A stretch of DNA of 15,518 nucleotides from JBARKJ01 sp049801375 (lineage in GTDB: Bacteria; Nitrospirota; JACRHJ01). Shown one piece after another: positions 7,522 to 13,283 of the stretch. The position numbers and the translations under genes are program-made. The DNA is taken from the NCBI GenBank assembly GCA_049801375.1, contig JBARKJ010000110.1:1-15518 (forward strand). The letters run 5' to 3'. Each line of letters opens with the position of its first letter. Position 1 is the stretch's first letter. The notes under the pieces are model-generated. The model worked only from the letters and a program-made list of their open reading frames with translations. It had not been told where the DNA came from and ran no database searches.

Positions 7522-8058
7522 TTATTTACCCTTCTTCCCTTCCTTGCGGAGTATCGTCTCTTCGGCGTATTTTATACCCTTGCCTTTATAAGGCTCCGGC
7601 TTCCTCACCGCGCGGACGTTCGCGGCCACCTGGCCCACGAGCTCCTTGTCTATGCTGGAAAGCTTTATCGTGGTCGCCTTTTCTACGGCTGCGGAGACGC
7701 CATTAGGGAGTTCAAAGTTGACGGGATGCGAATAGCCCATGTTCAGCACGAGGATGTTTCCTTTAACCTCGGCCTTATATCCGACGCCGTTTATCTCCAG
7801 CACTCTCTCAAAACCCTTGGTGACGCCGGAGACCATGTTGTTTATCAGGGTCCTGGTCAGCCCATGGAGCGAACGGTCCAACCTGTGGTCGGAAGCCCTC
7901 TCCACCACGATCGATGCCCCCTCCTGGCGTATCGCCATCTTCGGGTGAAACTCTCTTGAGAGCTCGCCTTTAGGGCCTTTCACGCGGAGGCTGTTGCCGG
8001 AAAGCTTTACCTCCACGCCCGCCGGTATCTCCACCGGTTTTTTGCCTATCCTGGACAT
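7522..8058 (-). CDS. rplF: Large ribosomal subunit protein L6
   Basis: L6 binds 23S rRNA beside the sarcin-ricin loop, close to the factor-binding site. The 178-residue length is typical of two tandem L6 domains: SRIGKKPVEIPAGVEVKLSG at the start, RVLEINGVGYKAEVKGNILV at the domain junction, NMGYSHPVNFELPNGV after it, and RKPEPYKGKGIKYAEETILR at the end, with a short Lys-rich tail. ATG at 8058 follows AAGGAG by six bases. A longer than usual 91-bp spacer separates it from rpsH upstream. Confidence 0.99.
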   Translation of the reverse strand: MSRIGKKPVEIPAGVEVKLSGNSLRVKGPKGELSREFHPKMAIRQEGASIVVERASDHRLDRSLHGLTRTLINNMVSGVTKGFERVLEINGVGYKAEVKGNILVLNMGYSHPVNFELPNGVSAAVEKATTIKLSSIDKELVGQVAANVRAVRKPEPYKGKGIKYAEETILRKEGKKGK

Positions 8059-8149
8059 TTTCTACTCCTTACGGGTTCGCTATTATACTTTTATACAGAG
8101 GCCGTCCTGAAGATTCTCGCCGCCCTCTATAGGTATCTCCTGCTCCGGT
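8059..8149 (-). other. rpsH-rplF spacer with an 8-bp inverted repeat
   Basis: This 91-bp noncoding stretch is long for an operon where most gaps are under 35 bp. In the sense strand, arms at 8131-8124 and 8101-8094 pair over eight positions (one G-U) around a 22-base loop, followed by an A/T-rich stretch containing TATAAT (8087-8082). The rplF ribosome-binding site AAGGAG ends it. No good -35 box precedes the TATAAT (the best is TTCAGG at 18 bp spacing), so I do not call a promoter. Role unknown. Confidence 0.4.
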
Positions 8150-8548
8150 TTACCAGATGTAGCAGATGATCTCGCCGCCGATATTCCTCTGTCTGGAGAC
8201 CCGGTCTACCATGACGCCTCTGGAGGTGGAGATTATGGCGACGCCCAGGCCGCCCATCACGCGGGGGATGTCCTCGGCTCCGACATAGACGCGGTTCCCG
8301 GGCCGGCTCACCCTTTTGAGGCCGTTGATGACCCTGAACTCCTCGGGGCTGTATTTCATATAGACCCGGACTATCCCCTGCTTGCGGTCCTTGAGGAGCT
8401 TAAAGTTCTTTATGTATCCCTCTTCCTTCAGGACGCGGGCCAGTTCCAGTTTCAGGTTGGATGAAGGTATATCCACCTTCTCCTGTTTCGCCAGGTTGGC
8501 GTTTCTGATCCTGGTCAGCATGTCTGCAATCGGGTCCGTCATTCCCAT
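8150..8548 (-). CDS. rpsH: Small ribosomal subunit protein S8
   Basis: S8 is a primary 16S rRNA binder in the 30S platform region; in E. coli it also represses the spc operon. The 132-residue product starts MGMTDPIADMLTRIRNA, has DIPSSNLKLELARVLKEEGY in the first domain, and the second domain carries GLKRVSRPGNRVYVGAEDIP and the RNA-contacting STSRGVMVDRVSRQRNIGGE, ending CYIW. Starting at 8548 rather than at an in-frame ATG twelve codons upstream fits both the family N terminus and AAAGGAG nine bases ahead. Long spacers flank it on both sides. Confidence 0.98.
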   Translation of the reverse strand: MGMTDPIADMLTRIRNANLAKQEKVDIPSSNLKLELARVLKEEGYIKNFKLLKDRKQGIVRVYMKYSPEEFRVINGLKRVSRPGNRVYVGAEDIPRVMGGLGVAIISTSRGVMVDRVSRQRNIGGEIICYIW

Positions 8549-8645
8549 CTTCCATTGCTCCTTTTTCGATATTTGATAAGACACCCGTCATTGGCCGTTA
8601 TCAGGCGTGCAGGTTGTCCCGCTCGCCCCCAGCCCCCCGGGGTCT
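8549..8645 (-). other. rpsN-rpsH spacer, G-rich, with an inverted repeat
   Basis: This 97-bp noncoding stretch is unusually long for the operon. On the sense strand its 5' part has three G tracts (8638-8633, 8630-8626, 8620-8618) beside the palindrome CCCCGGGG (8642-8635). Further on, six-base arms TGATAA and TTATCA (8603-8598 and 8579-8574) could pair around 18 bases. The rpsH Shine-Dalgarno ends the spacer. No convincing promoter or gene is seen. Confidence 0.4.
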
Positions 8646-8831
8646 CTACCAGCTCGCCTTTATTACTCCCGGTATCTCGCCTTTTAAGGAGAGCTCGCGG
8701 AAGCATATCCTGCACATCTCGAACTTCCGAAGGAAGCCCCTGGGCCTGCCGCATATCTTGCAGCGGTTATATCCGCGGGTCGAGAACTTCGGCTCAAGTT
8801 TCTGCTTGGCTATGAGAGATTTCTTTGCCAA
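8646..8831 (-). CDS. rpsN: Small ribosomal subunit protein S14, zinc type (type Z)
   Basis: S14 helps assemble the 30S head near S3 and S10. The 61-residue length and the ligands C24, C27, C40 and C43 (RCKICGRPRG and EMCRICFREL) identify the short zinc-binding type. The end KGEIPGVIKASW is standard. The start is TTG at 8831, giving AKKSLIAKQKLEPKFSTRGY, exactly the family N terminus, with GAGGG seven bases upstream. A longer frame opens at an ATG at 8870 inside rplE, but its 13 extra residues are not family-like. The gene follows rplE by 16 bp. Confidence 0.97.
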   Translation of the reverse strand: MAKKSLIAKQKLEPKFSTRGYNRCKICGRPRGFLRKFEMCRICFRELSLKGEIPGVIKASW

Positions 8832-8838
8832 CTTTTTA

Positions 8839-8843
8839 CCCTC
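8839..8843 (-). promoter_or_regulatory. Ribosome-binding site fixing the TTG start of rpsN
   Basis: GAGGG on the minus strand lies seven bases before the TTG at 8831. Together with the fixed 61-residue length of type-Z S14, it rules out the longer frame that opens inside rplE. Confidence 0.8.
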
Positions 8844-8847
8844 ACTC

Positions 8848-9390
8848 TTAGTTTCTGAAAGGCATCCCAATGTGGCGGAGGAGCGCCTTGCCCTCCTCGT
8901 CCGTCTTTGCGCTGGTCACGATGGCGATATCCATCCCGTGGACCATCTCCACTTTATCGTAGTCTATCTCCGGAAAGATGAATTGCTCTTTAAGGCCAAG
9001 GGTGTAGTTGCCCCTGCCGTCGAAGGCCTTGCCGGACACGCCCTTGAAATCGCGTATGCGCGGGAGCGCGACATTCAGTAGCCTGTCAAGGAACTCCCAC
9101 ATGCGGTCGCGGCGGAGCGTGACCATGCATCCGACAGCCATCCCTTCGCGGAGCTTGAATGCGGCGATGGATTTTTTGGCCTTTTTCACGACCGCCCTCT
9201 GGCCGGTTATGTCGCCTATTTCCTTCACCACCCCGTCCATCAGTTTCGGGTTCTGTATCGCTTCGCCCAGGCCCACGTTGACTACTACCTTCAGAACCTT
9301 GGGGACCTGCATGACGTTCTTGTACCCGAAGTCCTTCATCAGGACCTGTAGTATCTCTTTTTCGTATTTATTCTTGAGCCTTGCCGCCAT
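8848..9390 (-). CDS. rplE: Large ribosomal subunit protein L5
   Basis: L5 binds 5S rRNA with L18, forms part of the central protuberance and bridges to S13 in the 30S head. The 180 residues match the family: RLKNKYEKEILQVLMKDFGY, QVPKVLKVVVNVGLGEAIQN, FKLREGMAVGCMVTLRRDRM, LPRIRDFKGVSGKAFDGRGN, then GLKEQFIFPEIDYDKVE and a C-terminal MDIAIVTSAKTDEEGKALLR. ATG at 9390 is preferred to an upstream in-frame start because GGAGGG stands about ten bases before it and the N terminus agrees with homologues. The gap after rplX is 17 bp. Confidence 0.98.
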   Translation of the reverse strand: MAARLKNKYEKEILQVLMKDFGYKNVMQVPKVLKVVVNVGLGEAIQNPKLMDGVVKEIGDITGQRAVVKKAKKSIAAFKLREGMAVGCMVTLRRDRMWEFLDRLLNVALPRIRDFKGVSGKAFDGRGNYTLGLKEQFIFPEIDYDKVEMVHGMDIAIVTSAKTDEEGKALLRHIGMPFRN

Positions 9391-9407
9391 TTGACTGAAA
9401 CCCTCCG

Positions 9408-9728
9408 TTAAACCTTGTCCATGGGGCTGCCGCACTTCTTGCAGACGCGGACTTTCTTTTCGCCCTCGAAGCTATGGGAGACCCTGGTGGTTTTACCGCA
9501 CTTGGGACAGACGATCATTACGTTGGAAATGTGCAGGGGAGCTTCCTTCTCTATTATCCCCCCCTCCCTGTTGGCCGAGGTCGGGCGCGTATGCCTCTTG
9601 ACCACGTTCAGCTTTTCCACCAACAGGCGGTCGTCCTTCGGGATTACCCGATACACCCTTCCCTTTTTGCCCTTTTCCTTGCCGGCGATAACCATCACCG
9701 TATCGTTTTTCTTTATGTTCACGCCCAT
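9408..9728 (-). CDS. rplX: Large ribosomal subunit protein L24 with C-terminal zinc ribbon
   Basis: L24 is an assembly initiator that binds the 5' domain of 23S rRNA near the tunnel exit. The 106-residue protein has an N-terminal KOW domain (VMVIAGKEKGKKGRVYRVIP), the conserved VEKLNVVKRHTRP and EGGIIEKEAPLHISNVMIVC, and then a Cys4 ribbon, C74-x2-C77 and C96-x2-C99, which E. coli L24 lacks but several other phyla have. ATG at 9728 follows GGGAG, which overlaps the rplN stop region. The gap from rplN is 13 bp. The zinc site is inferred from cysteine spacing. Confidence 0.98.
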   Translation of the reverse strand: MGVNIKKNDTVMVIAGKEKGKKGRVYRVIPKDDRLLVEKLNVVKRHTRPTSANREGGIIEKEAPLHISNVMIVCPKCGKTTRVSHSFEGEKKVRVCKKCGSPMDKV

Positions 9729-9741
9729 CTGTTAGACTCCC

Positions 9742-10110
9742 TTAAAGGACTTCCGGCGCCAGTGAAATTATCTTCATGAAATTCTTCCAACGCAGCTCCC
9801 TGGCGACGGGGCCGAATATGCGGGTGCCAACGGGCTCCCTCTGGTTATTGATTAAGACTGCGGCGTTCTTGTCGAACTTGATGTATGAGCCGTCGCTTCT
9901 GCGGACTTCCTTTGAAGTCCTCACGACCACCGCCTTGGCCACTTTGCCCTTCTTGGCGGTTCCCTCGGGGATAGCTTCCTTTACGGCGACGATGATGATG
10001 TCACCGAGTGAGGCGTAGCGCTTTCTTGTCCCCCCGAGCACCTTTATGCACATTACTTTTTTGGCGCCGGAATTATCCGCAACATCCAGCATCGTCTGGA
10101 CCTGGACCAT
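9742..10110 (-). CDS. rplN: Large ribosomal subunit protein L14
   Basis: L14 is a core 50S protein at the subunit interface, close to L19 and the bound silencing factor RsfS. The 122 residues are the exact family length: VQVQTMLDVADNSGAKKVMC, IKVLGGTRKRYASLGDII, VVVRTSKEVRRSDGSYIKFD, NAAVLINNQREPVGTRIFGP and ELRWKNFMKIISLAPEVL. ATG at 10110 follows GGGAGAGG at six bases. It is first in the spc block. The 60-bp gap from rpsQ holds a truncated copy of the repeat also found upstream of rpsJ, and that repeat abuts the ribosome-binding site. Confidence 0.99.
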   Translation of the reverse strand: MVQVQTMLDVADNSGAKKVMCIKVLGGTRKRYASLGDIIIVAVKEAIPEGTAKKGKVAKAVVVRTSKEVRRSDGSYIKFDKNAAVLINNQREPVGTRIFGPVARELRWKNFMKIISLAPEVL

Positions 10111-10116
10111 GGTTAA

Positions 10117-10124
10117 CCTCTCCC
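10117..10124 (-). promoter_or_regulatory. Ribosome-binding site of rplN at the edge of the repeat
   Basis: GGGAGAGG on the minus strand lies six bases before the rplN ATG. Its first base is the last base of the conserved repeat core. The corresponding stretch after the core in the intact copy upstream of rpsJ is AAAAGT, so the rplN copy diverges exactly where the ribosome-binding site is needed. Confidence 0.7.
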
Positions 10125-10167
10125 TTTCTGTCTTCGCTATCGCTCTGGACAGGTAGATCTTTTCAGG
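10124..10167 (-). repeat. Truncated copy of the dispersed repeat in the rpsQ-rplN spacer
   Basis: Positions 10124-10152 are identical over 29 bases to 15177-15205; similarity continues to 10167 (five mismatches in the next 15 bases, ending in the shared CAGG on the plus strand). The internal CTGTC/GACAG arms (five bases each, 15-base loop) survive, but the outer 12-base arm that closes the intact copy is absent on the rpsQ side, where the similarity stops three bases from the rpsQ stop. Orientation relative to the operon is the same as in the other copy. Confidence 0.85.
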
Positions 10168-10170
10168 CCC

Positions 10171-10419
10171 TTACCCGGCCTTCTCAATTATCTCTAGGAC
10201 TATAAAGCGCTTGTCCTTGGAAAGCGGCCTGGTCTCGGCCACCCGGACGGTGTCGCCCATCGCGCACTCGTTCTTTTCATCATGGGCCTTCAACCGGGAT
10301 ACCCGGCTCACGATCTTTTTATAGACCGGGTGCGGCACTCTCCGAGTGACCTTGACGACGACTGTCTTGTCCATCTTGTCGCTTACGACTTCACCAATGA
10401 ATGTCTTCTTTTCGGCCAT
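10171..10419 (-). CDS. rpsQ: Small ribosomal subunit protein S17
   Basis: S17 is an early-binding OB-fold protein of the 30S body that stabilises 16S rRNA helices. The 82-residue product reads EKKTFIGEVVSDKMDKTVVV, VTRRVPHPVYKKIVSRVSRL, KAHDEKNECAMGDTVRVAET and RPLSKDKRFIVLEIIEKAG, all family-typical. ATG at 10419 with GGAGG nine bases upstream is chosen over a longer frame opening at a TTG at 10449, whose first ten residues are not family-like and whose ribosome-binding site would be too close. Last gene of the S10 block; a repeat fragment starts right after its stop. Confidence 0.98.
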   Translation of the reverse strand: MAEKKTFIGEVVSDKMDKTVVVKVTRRVPHPVYKKIVSRVSRLKAHDEKNECAMGDTVRVAETRPLSKDKRFIVLEIIEKAG

Positions 10420-10433
10420 CAGCCTTATCCTCC

Positions 10434-10447
10434 GGGGGTTAGCCCCC
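10434..10447 (-). other. GC hairpin around the rpmC stop codon
   Basis: The sense strand reads GGGGG-CTAA-CCCCC, a perfect five-pair stem whose loop contains the TAA stop of rpmC. The rpsQ Shine-Dalgarno GGAGG begins directly after the 3' arm. It could slow or position ribosomes between L29 and S17, but no U tract follows, so it is not an intrinsic terminator. Confidence 0.5.
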
Positions 10448-10633
10448 AATCTCCTTCTCTTTAAGAACAGTCTTTATCCGCGCGATGTCCCTTTTTACGT
10501 CCCGGATGCGAATGGGGTTCTCTATGTCGCCCATCGCCAGTTGGAAGCGCAGGTTGAAACGCTCCTTGTCCAGGTCGGAAAGCTTTGATTTAAGCTCTTC
10601 CGGCGAAAGGTCTTTTATCTCGGATGCCTTCAC
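10439..10633 (-). CDS. rpmC: Large ribosomal subunit protein L29
   Basis: L29 is a two-helix protein next to L23 at the tunnel exit, where it helps dock trigger factor and SRP. The 64 residues are the usual length: MKASEIKDLSPEELKSKLSD, LDKERFNLRFQLAMGDIENP and IRIRDVKRDIARIKTVLKEK. The start is GTG, which overlaps the rplP stop (GTGA), with AAGGAGG six bases upstream inside rplP, so translation is probably coupled to L16. The stop codon lies in the loop of a small GC hairpin just before the rpsQ ribosome-binding site. Confidence 0.98.
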   Translation of the reverse strand: MKASEIKDLSPEELKSKLSDLDKERFNLRFQLAMGDIENPIRIRDVKRDIARIKTVLKEKEIGG

Positions 10634-11049
10634 AGCAGTCCTCCTTCCCTGGATACGAAACGGGTCGCAAGCGGAAGCTTATGCGCTGCAAGCCGGAGCG
10701 CCTCCCTTGCCACTTCTTCCGGCACCCCCGCCATCTCGTATATTATGCGGCCAGGCTTCACTACCGAAACCCAGTACTCCGGAGCGCCCTTGCCCTTGCC
10801 CATCCTGGTTTCGGCGGGTTTCTTGGTTATTGGCTTGTCTGGAAAAATCCTGATCCAGATCTTGCCGCCCCTCTTTACGTGACGGGTCATCGCGATACGG
10901 GCGGCCTCTATCTGGGCGCTTGTCACCCACCCCGGCTCGAGGGCCTTAAGGCCATACTCGCCGAAGCTTATCTCGCCGCCCCGCCAGGCCTTCCCGTTCA
11001 TGTTGCCCTTTTGCTTTTTCCTGTACTTGACTTTCTTCGGCGCTAACAT
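10630..11049 (-). CDS. rplP: Large ribosomal subunit protein L16
   Basis: L16 sits near the A-site tRNA elbow and the peptidyl transferase region and organises 23S rRNA there. The 139-residue product has MLAPKKVKYRKKQKGNMNG, EISFGEYGLKALEPGWVTSA, IEAARIAMTRHVKRGGKIWI, RIFPDKPITKKPAETRMGKG, KGAPEYWVSVVKPGRIIYEM and LRLAAHKLPLATRFVSREG, all standard. ATG at 11049 follows GGGAG by about six bases. A 67-bp spacer separates it from rpsC, unusual for this pair, which often overlaps or nearly touches; that spacer may be a decayed S3 tail. Confidence 0.99.
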   Translation of the reverse strand: MLAPKKVKYRKKQKGNMNGKAWRGGEISFGEYGLKALEPGWVTSAQIEAARIAMTRHVKRGGKIWIRIFPDKPITKKPAETRMGKGKGAPEYWVSVVKPGRIIYEMAGVPEEVAREALRLAAHKLPLATRFVSREGGLL

Positions 11050-11116
11050 TGAAAGCTCCCTTTATTTTTCGCCGCCTTCTTTCGTTCACTGCGGCCGCAT
11101 CGTCCTTTAAAACCGC
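11050..11116 (-). other. rpsC-rplP spacer, open in the rpsC frame
   Basis: After the rpsC TAA, the same frame has no further stop before the rplP start. It would read AVLKDDAAAVNERRRKIKG, an Ala/Lys/Arg-rich run like the variable C-terminal tails of many S3 proteins. This could be a relic of a longer S3, or chance in a G+C-rich spacer. The last part holds the rplP ribosome-binding site. No promoter or terminator is seen. Confidence 0.35.
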
Positions 11117-11755
11117 TTATATCGCGGCTGCGCCCAGGATGTCGCCTTTATATATCCAGACCTTGACACCTATCTGTCCGTAAGTGGTCTTGGCTTCGGC
11201 GAAACCATAGTCTATGTCCGCCCTTATGGTGTGAAGGGGCACCCTGCCCTCCCTGTACCATTCGGAGCGCGCTATCTCGGCTCCCGCCAGGCGGCCCGCG
11301 CAGGCGATCTTTATGCCCTGTGCGCCGAACCGGAGCGAAGAGGTAACCGACTTCTTCATGGCGCGCCTGAAGGCTATCCTGCGCTCAAGCTGGAGGGCGA
11401 TATTCTCCGCCACGAGCTGGGCGTCCATCTCGGGCTTCCTTATCTCCATGATATTTATGTAGACCTGTTTGCCCGTCTGCTCCTCGAGCTCTTTTTTGAG
11501 CTTGTCCACCTCGGCGCCTTTTTTGCCAATGATGATTCCGGGACGGGCGGTATGGATGTTAACCTTGATCCTGCTGCCCGCGCGCTCGACGTCGATCTTG
11601 CCGACTCCGGCGTGATAGAGCTTTGCCTTCACGACCTTGCGGAGCTTGAGGTCTTCGTGCAGGTATTCAGCATACTCTTTCTTGGCATACCACCTCGAGC
11701 TCCAGGTCTTGATGACGCCTAACCTGTAACCGATTGGATGGACTTTGTGGCCCAA
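11117..11755 (-). CDS. rpsC: Small ribosomal subunit protein S3
   Basis: S3 lies at the mRNA entry pore of the 30S head and takes part in the ribosomal mRNA helicase with S4 and S5. The 212-residue protein has the start GHKVHPIGYRLGVIKTWSSR, a type II KH domain with GIIIGKKGAEV at about 73-83, the entry-pore residues in FRRAMKKS (R130, R131, K134), and the C-terminal domain through YGQIGVKVWIYKGDILGAAA. It stops soon after that motif, so there is almost no tail. The start is TTG, supported by GGAGG seven bases upstream. It lies 29 bp after the rplV stop. Confidence 0.98.
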   Translation of the reverse strand: MGHKVHPIGYRLGVIKTWSSRWYAKKEYAEYLHEDLKLRKVVKAKLYHAGVGKIDVERAGSRIKVNIHTARPGIIIGKKGAEVDKLKKELEEQTGKQVYINIMEIRKPEMDAQLVAENIALQLERRIAFRRAMKKSVTSSLRFGAQGIKIACAGRLAGAEIARSEWYREGRVPLHTIRADIDYGFAEAKTTYGQIGVKVWIYKGDILGAAAI

Positions 11756-11784
11756 ACGCTCACCTCCGATTATTCTTTATCGCC

Positions 11785-12117
11785 TTATTCGTCGCCCAGC
11801 ACCAAGGTAATATGACTGGAACGTTTCCTTATGATGTTCGCCCTGCCCATCGCGCGAGGCATTACCCTCTTGAGGACCGGACCCTGGTCTACGAACGCCA
11901 CCTTCACTTTAAGCCTGTCCACATCGGAAACATTTTTCTGTTCCGCGTTGGCTATGGCCGATTTCAGCAGCTTCTCAACCACACGGGATGCGTGCTGGGG
12001 CATGAACTTTAAAGTGTTCATCGCCTCGCCCACCCTTTTACCCCGTATTACATCGACTACAAGCCTCGCCTTTCTGGGCGTGACTCTTATAAATCTTGCC
12101 TTTGCAGTGGCTTCCAT
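11785..12117 (-). CDS. rplV: Large ribosomal subunit protein L22
   Basis: L22 lines the peptide exit tunnel with a long beta hairpin and contacts all 23S rRNA domains. The 110 residues are the usual length: ATAKARFIRVTPRKARLVVD, VIRGKRVGEAMNTLKFMPQH, a helical middle with KLLKSAIANAEQKNVSDVDR, and a hairpin plus end with KRVMPRAMGRANIIRKRSSH followed by ITLVLGDE. ATG at 12117 has AGAGGGG close upstream, in the 15-bp gap after rpsS. Nothing odd is visible in the hairpin that would suggest macrolide resistance. Confidence 0.99.
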   Translation of the reverse strand: MEATAKARFIRVTPRKARLVVDVIRGKRVGEAMNTLKFMPQHASRVVEKLLKSAIANAEQKNVSDVDRLKVKVAFVDQGPVLKRVMPRAMGRANIIRKRSSHITLVLGDE

Positions 12118-12132
12118 CGACCCCTCTTAGCC

Positions 12133-12417
12133 TTATTTCGCTGTTCCTGTTTTTTTCTCGGACCCGCCGTGGCTCCTGAACGACCTAGTCGGCGCGAACT
12201 CTCCCAGTTTATGGCCTATCATGTTTTCCGTGACATATACCGGGATGAACTTCCTGCCGTTGTGCACGGCCAGAGTGTGCCCTATAAACTCCGGGACAAC
12301 CATGCTGCTCCTGGACCAGGTCTTCAGGATTTTCTTGTCCCCGGCCTCGTTCATTCCAACTACCTTCTTTAACAGGCTTTCCTGGACGTACGGCCCCTTG
12401 TTTACCGATCTTGGCAC
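12133..12417 (-). CDS. rpsS: Small ribosomal subunit protein S19
   Basis: S19 pairs with S13 in the 30S head and contacts the intersubunit bridge to 23S rRNA. The 94-residue product reads PRSVNKGPYVQESLLKKVVG, KKILKTWSRSSMVVPEFIGH, TLAVHNGRKFIPVYVTENMI and GHKLGEFAPTRSFRSHGGSE with a short Lys tail, all canonical. The start is GTG, with AGGAGGA about six bases upstream and the exact family N terminus; no ATG alternative fits. It lies 30 bp after rplB and 15 bp before rplV. Confidence 0.98.
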   Translation of the reverse strand: MPRSVNKGPYVQESLLKKVVGMNEAGDKKILKTWSRSSMVVPEFIGHTLAVHNGRKFIPVYVTENMIGHKLGEFAPTRSFRSHGGSEKKTGTAK

Positions 12418-12447
12418 AGCGCTCCTCCTGAAAAATCAGCCCTTAAA

Positions 12448-13266
12448 CTATTTCCTCTTCTTTACTATGAACTTGTCCCCGTTCCTGTGCGTCCGGGTCT
12501 TCACGCCTTCCGGCTTGCCCCAGGGAGAACAGGGCGGCCTTCCGCCCGAGGAGCGGCCCTCGCCGCCGCCAAGGGGATGGTCCACCGGGTTCATCACGAC
12601 GCCCCTGACCTTCGGCCTTTTACCGAGCCAGCGAGCACGGCCCGCCTTGCCCAGAGATATATTCTCGTGGTCGATGTTGCTGACCTGGCCGATTGATGCC
12701 TTGCAGTCCATCAAGACCATGCGCACCTCGCCGGACGGAAGCCTGAGCTGGGCATATCTACCCTCTTTCGCCATCAGCTGCGCATAAGAGCCGGCGCTCT
12801 TGACCATCTGGCCGCCGCCGCCAAGTCTCATCTCCACGTTGTGCACCTGCGTGCCGAACGGGATGTTCCGAAGCGGCAGACAGTTGCCGGGCAGTATATC
12901 CGATTCCGGACCGGACATTACTTTGTCCCCTACCTTAAGCCCGACCGGCGCAAGGATATATCTTTTTTCGCCGTCCGCGTAGTGCAGGAGGGCGATCCTG
13001 GAGCTCCTGTTCGGGTCGTATTCTATACTGGCGACCTTGGCAGGTATGCCGTCCTTGTCCCTCTTGAAATCGATTATCCTGTACGCCTGTTTGGCGCCGC
13101 CGCCGCGCCTGCGGACCGTTATCCTGCCGTAGCAGTTCCTGCCTGCGCTCTTGGAATATACCTTTACCAGACTCTTTTCGGGCTCCGTCTTGGTGATGTT
13201 CTCGAAGGTGTCCACCGTCTGGAAGCGCCTTGCCGGAGAAGTCGGTTTATATGATTTTATAGCCAT
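12448..13266 (-). CDS. rplB: Large ribosomal subunit protein L2
   Basis: L2 is needed for subunit association and for peptidyl transferase centre assembly. The 272-residue length is normal. Seen: MAIKSYKPTSPARRFQTVDT, the OB domain with GRITVRRRGGGAKQAYRIID, the SH3-like domain with KSAGSYAQLMAKEGRYAQLR, and GVVMNPVDHPLGGGEGRSSG, where H230 matches the functionally important His229 of mature E. coli L2; the second His of HPHGGGEGR is Leu232 here. The end DKFIVKKRK is standard. ATG at 13266 has GGAGG eleven bases upstream, slightly long spacing but the only sensible choice. Confidence 0.99.
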   Translation of the reverse strand: MAIKSYKPTSPARRFQTVDTFENITKTEPEKSLVKVYSKSAGRNCYGRITVRRRGGGAKQAYRIIDFKRDKDGIPAKVASIEYDPNRSSRIALLHYADGEKRYILAPVGLKVGDKVMSGPESDILPGNCLPLRNIPFGTQVHNVEMRLGGGGQMVKSAGSYAQLMAKEGRYAQLRLPSGEVRMVLMDCKASIGQVSNIDHENISLGKAGRARWLGKRPKVRGVVMNPVDHPLGGGEGRSSGGRPPCSPWGKPEGVKTRTHRNGDKFIVKKRK

Positions 13267-13283
13267 TTTAAATTATGCCTCCG

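Noticed and set aside
8618..8638. A G-quadruplex in the rpsN-rpsH spacer.
   Set aside because: Only three separate G runs are present; a fourth would require splitting the six-G run without a loop. It remains just a G-rich stretch.
8832..8870. A longer rpsN starting at the ATG at 8870.
   Set aside because: The extra 13 residues overlap the end of rplE and are unlike any S14; the TTG at 8831 has a good ribosome-binding site and gives the exact 61-residue protein.
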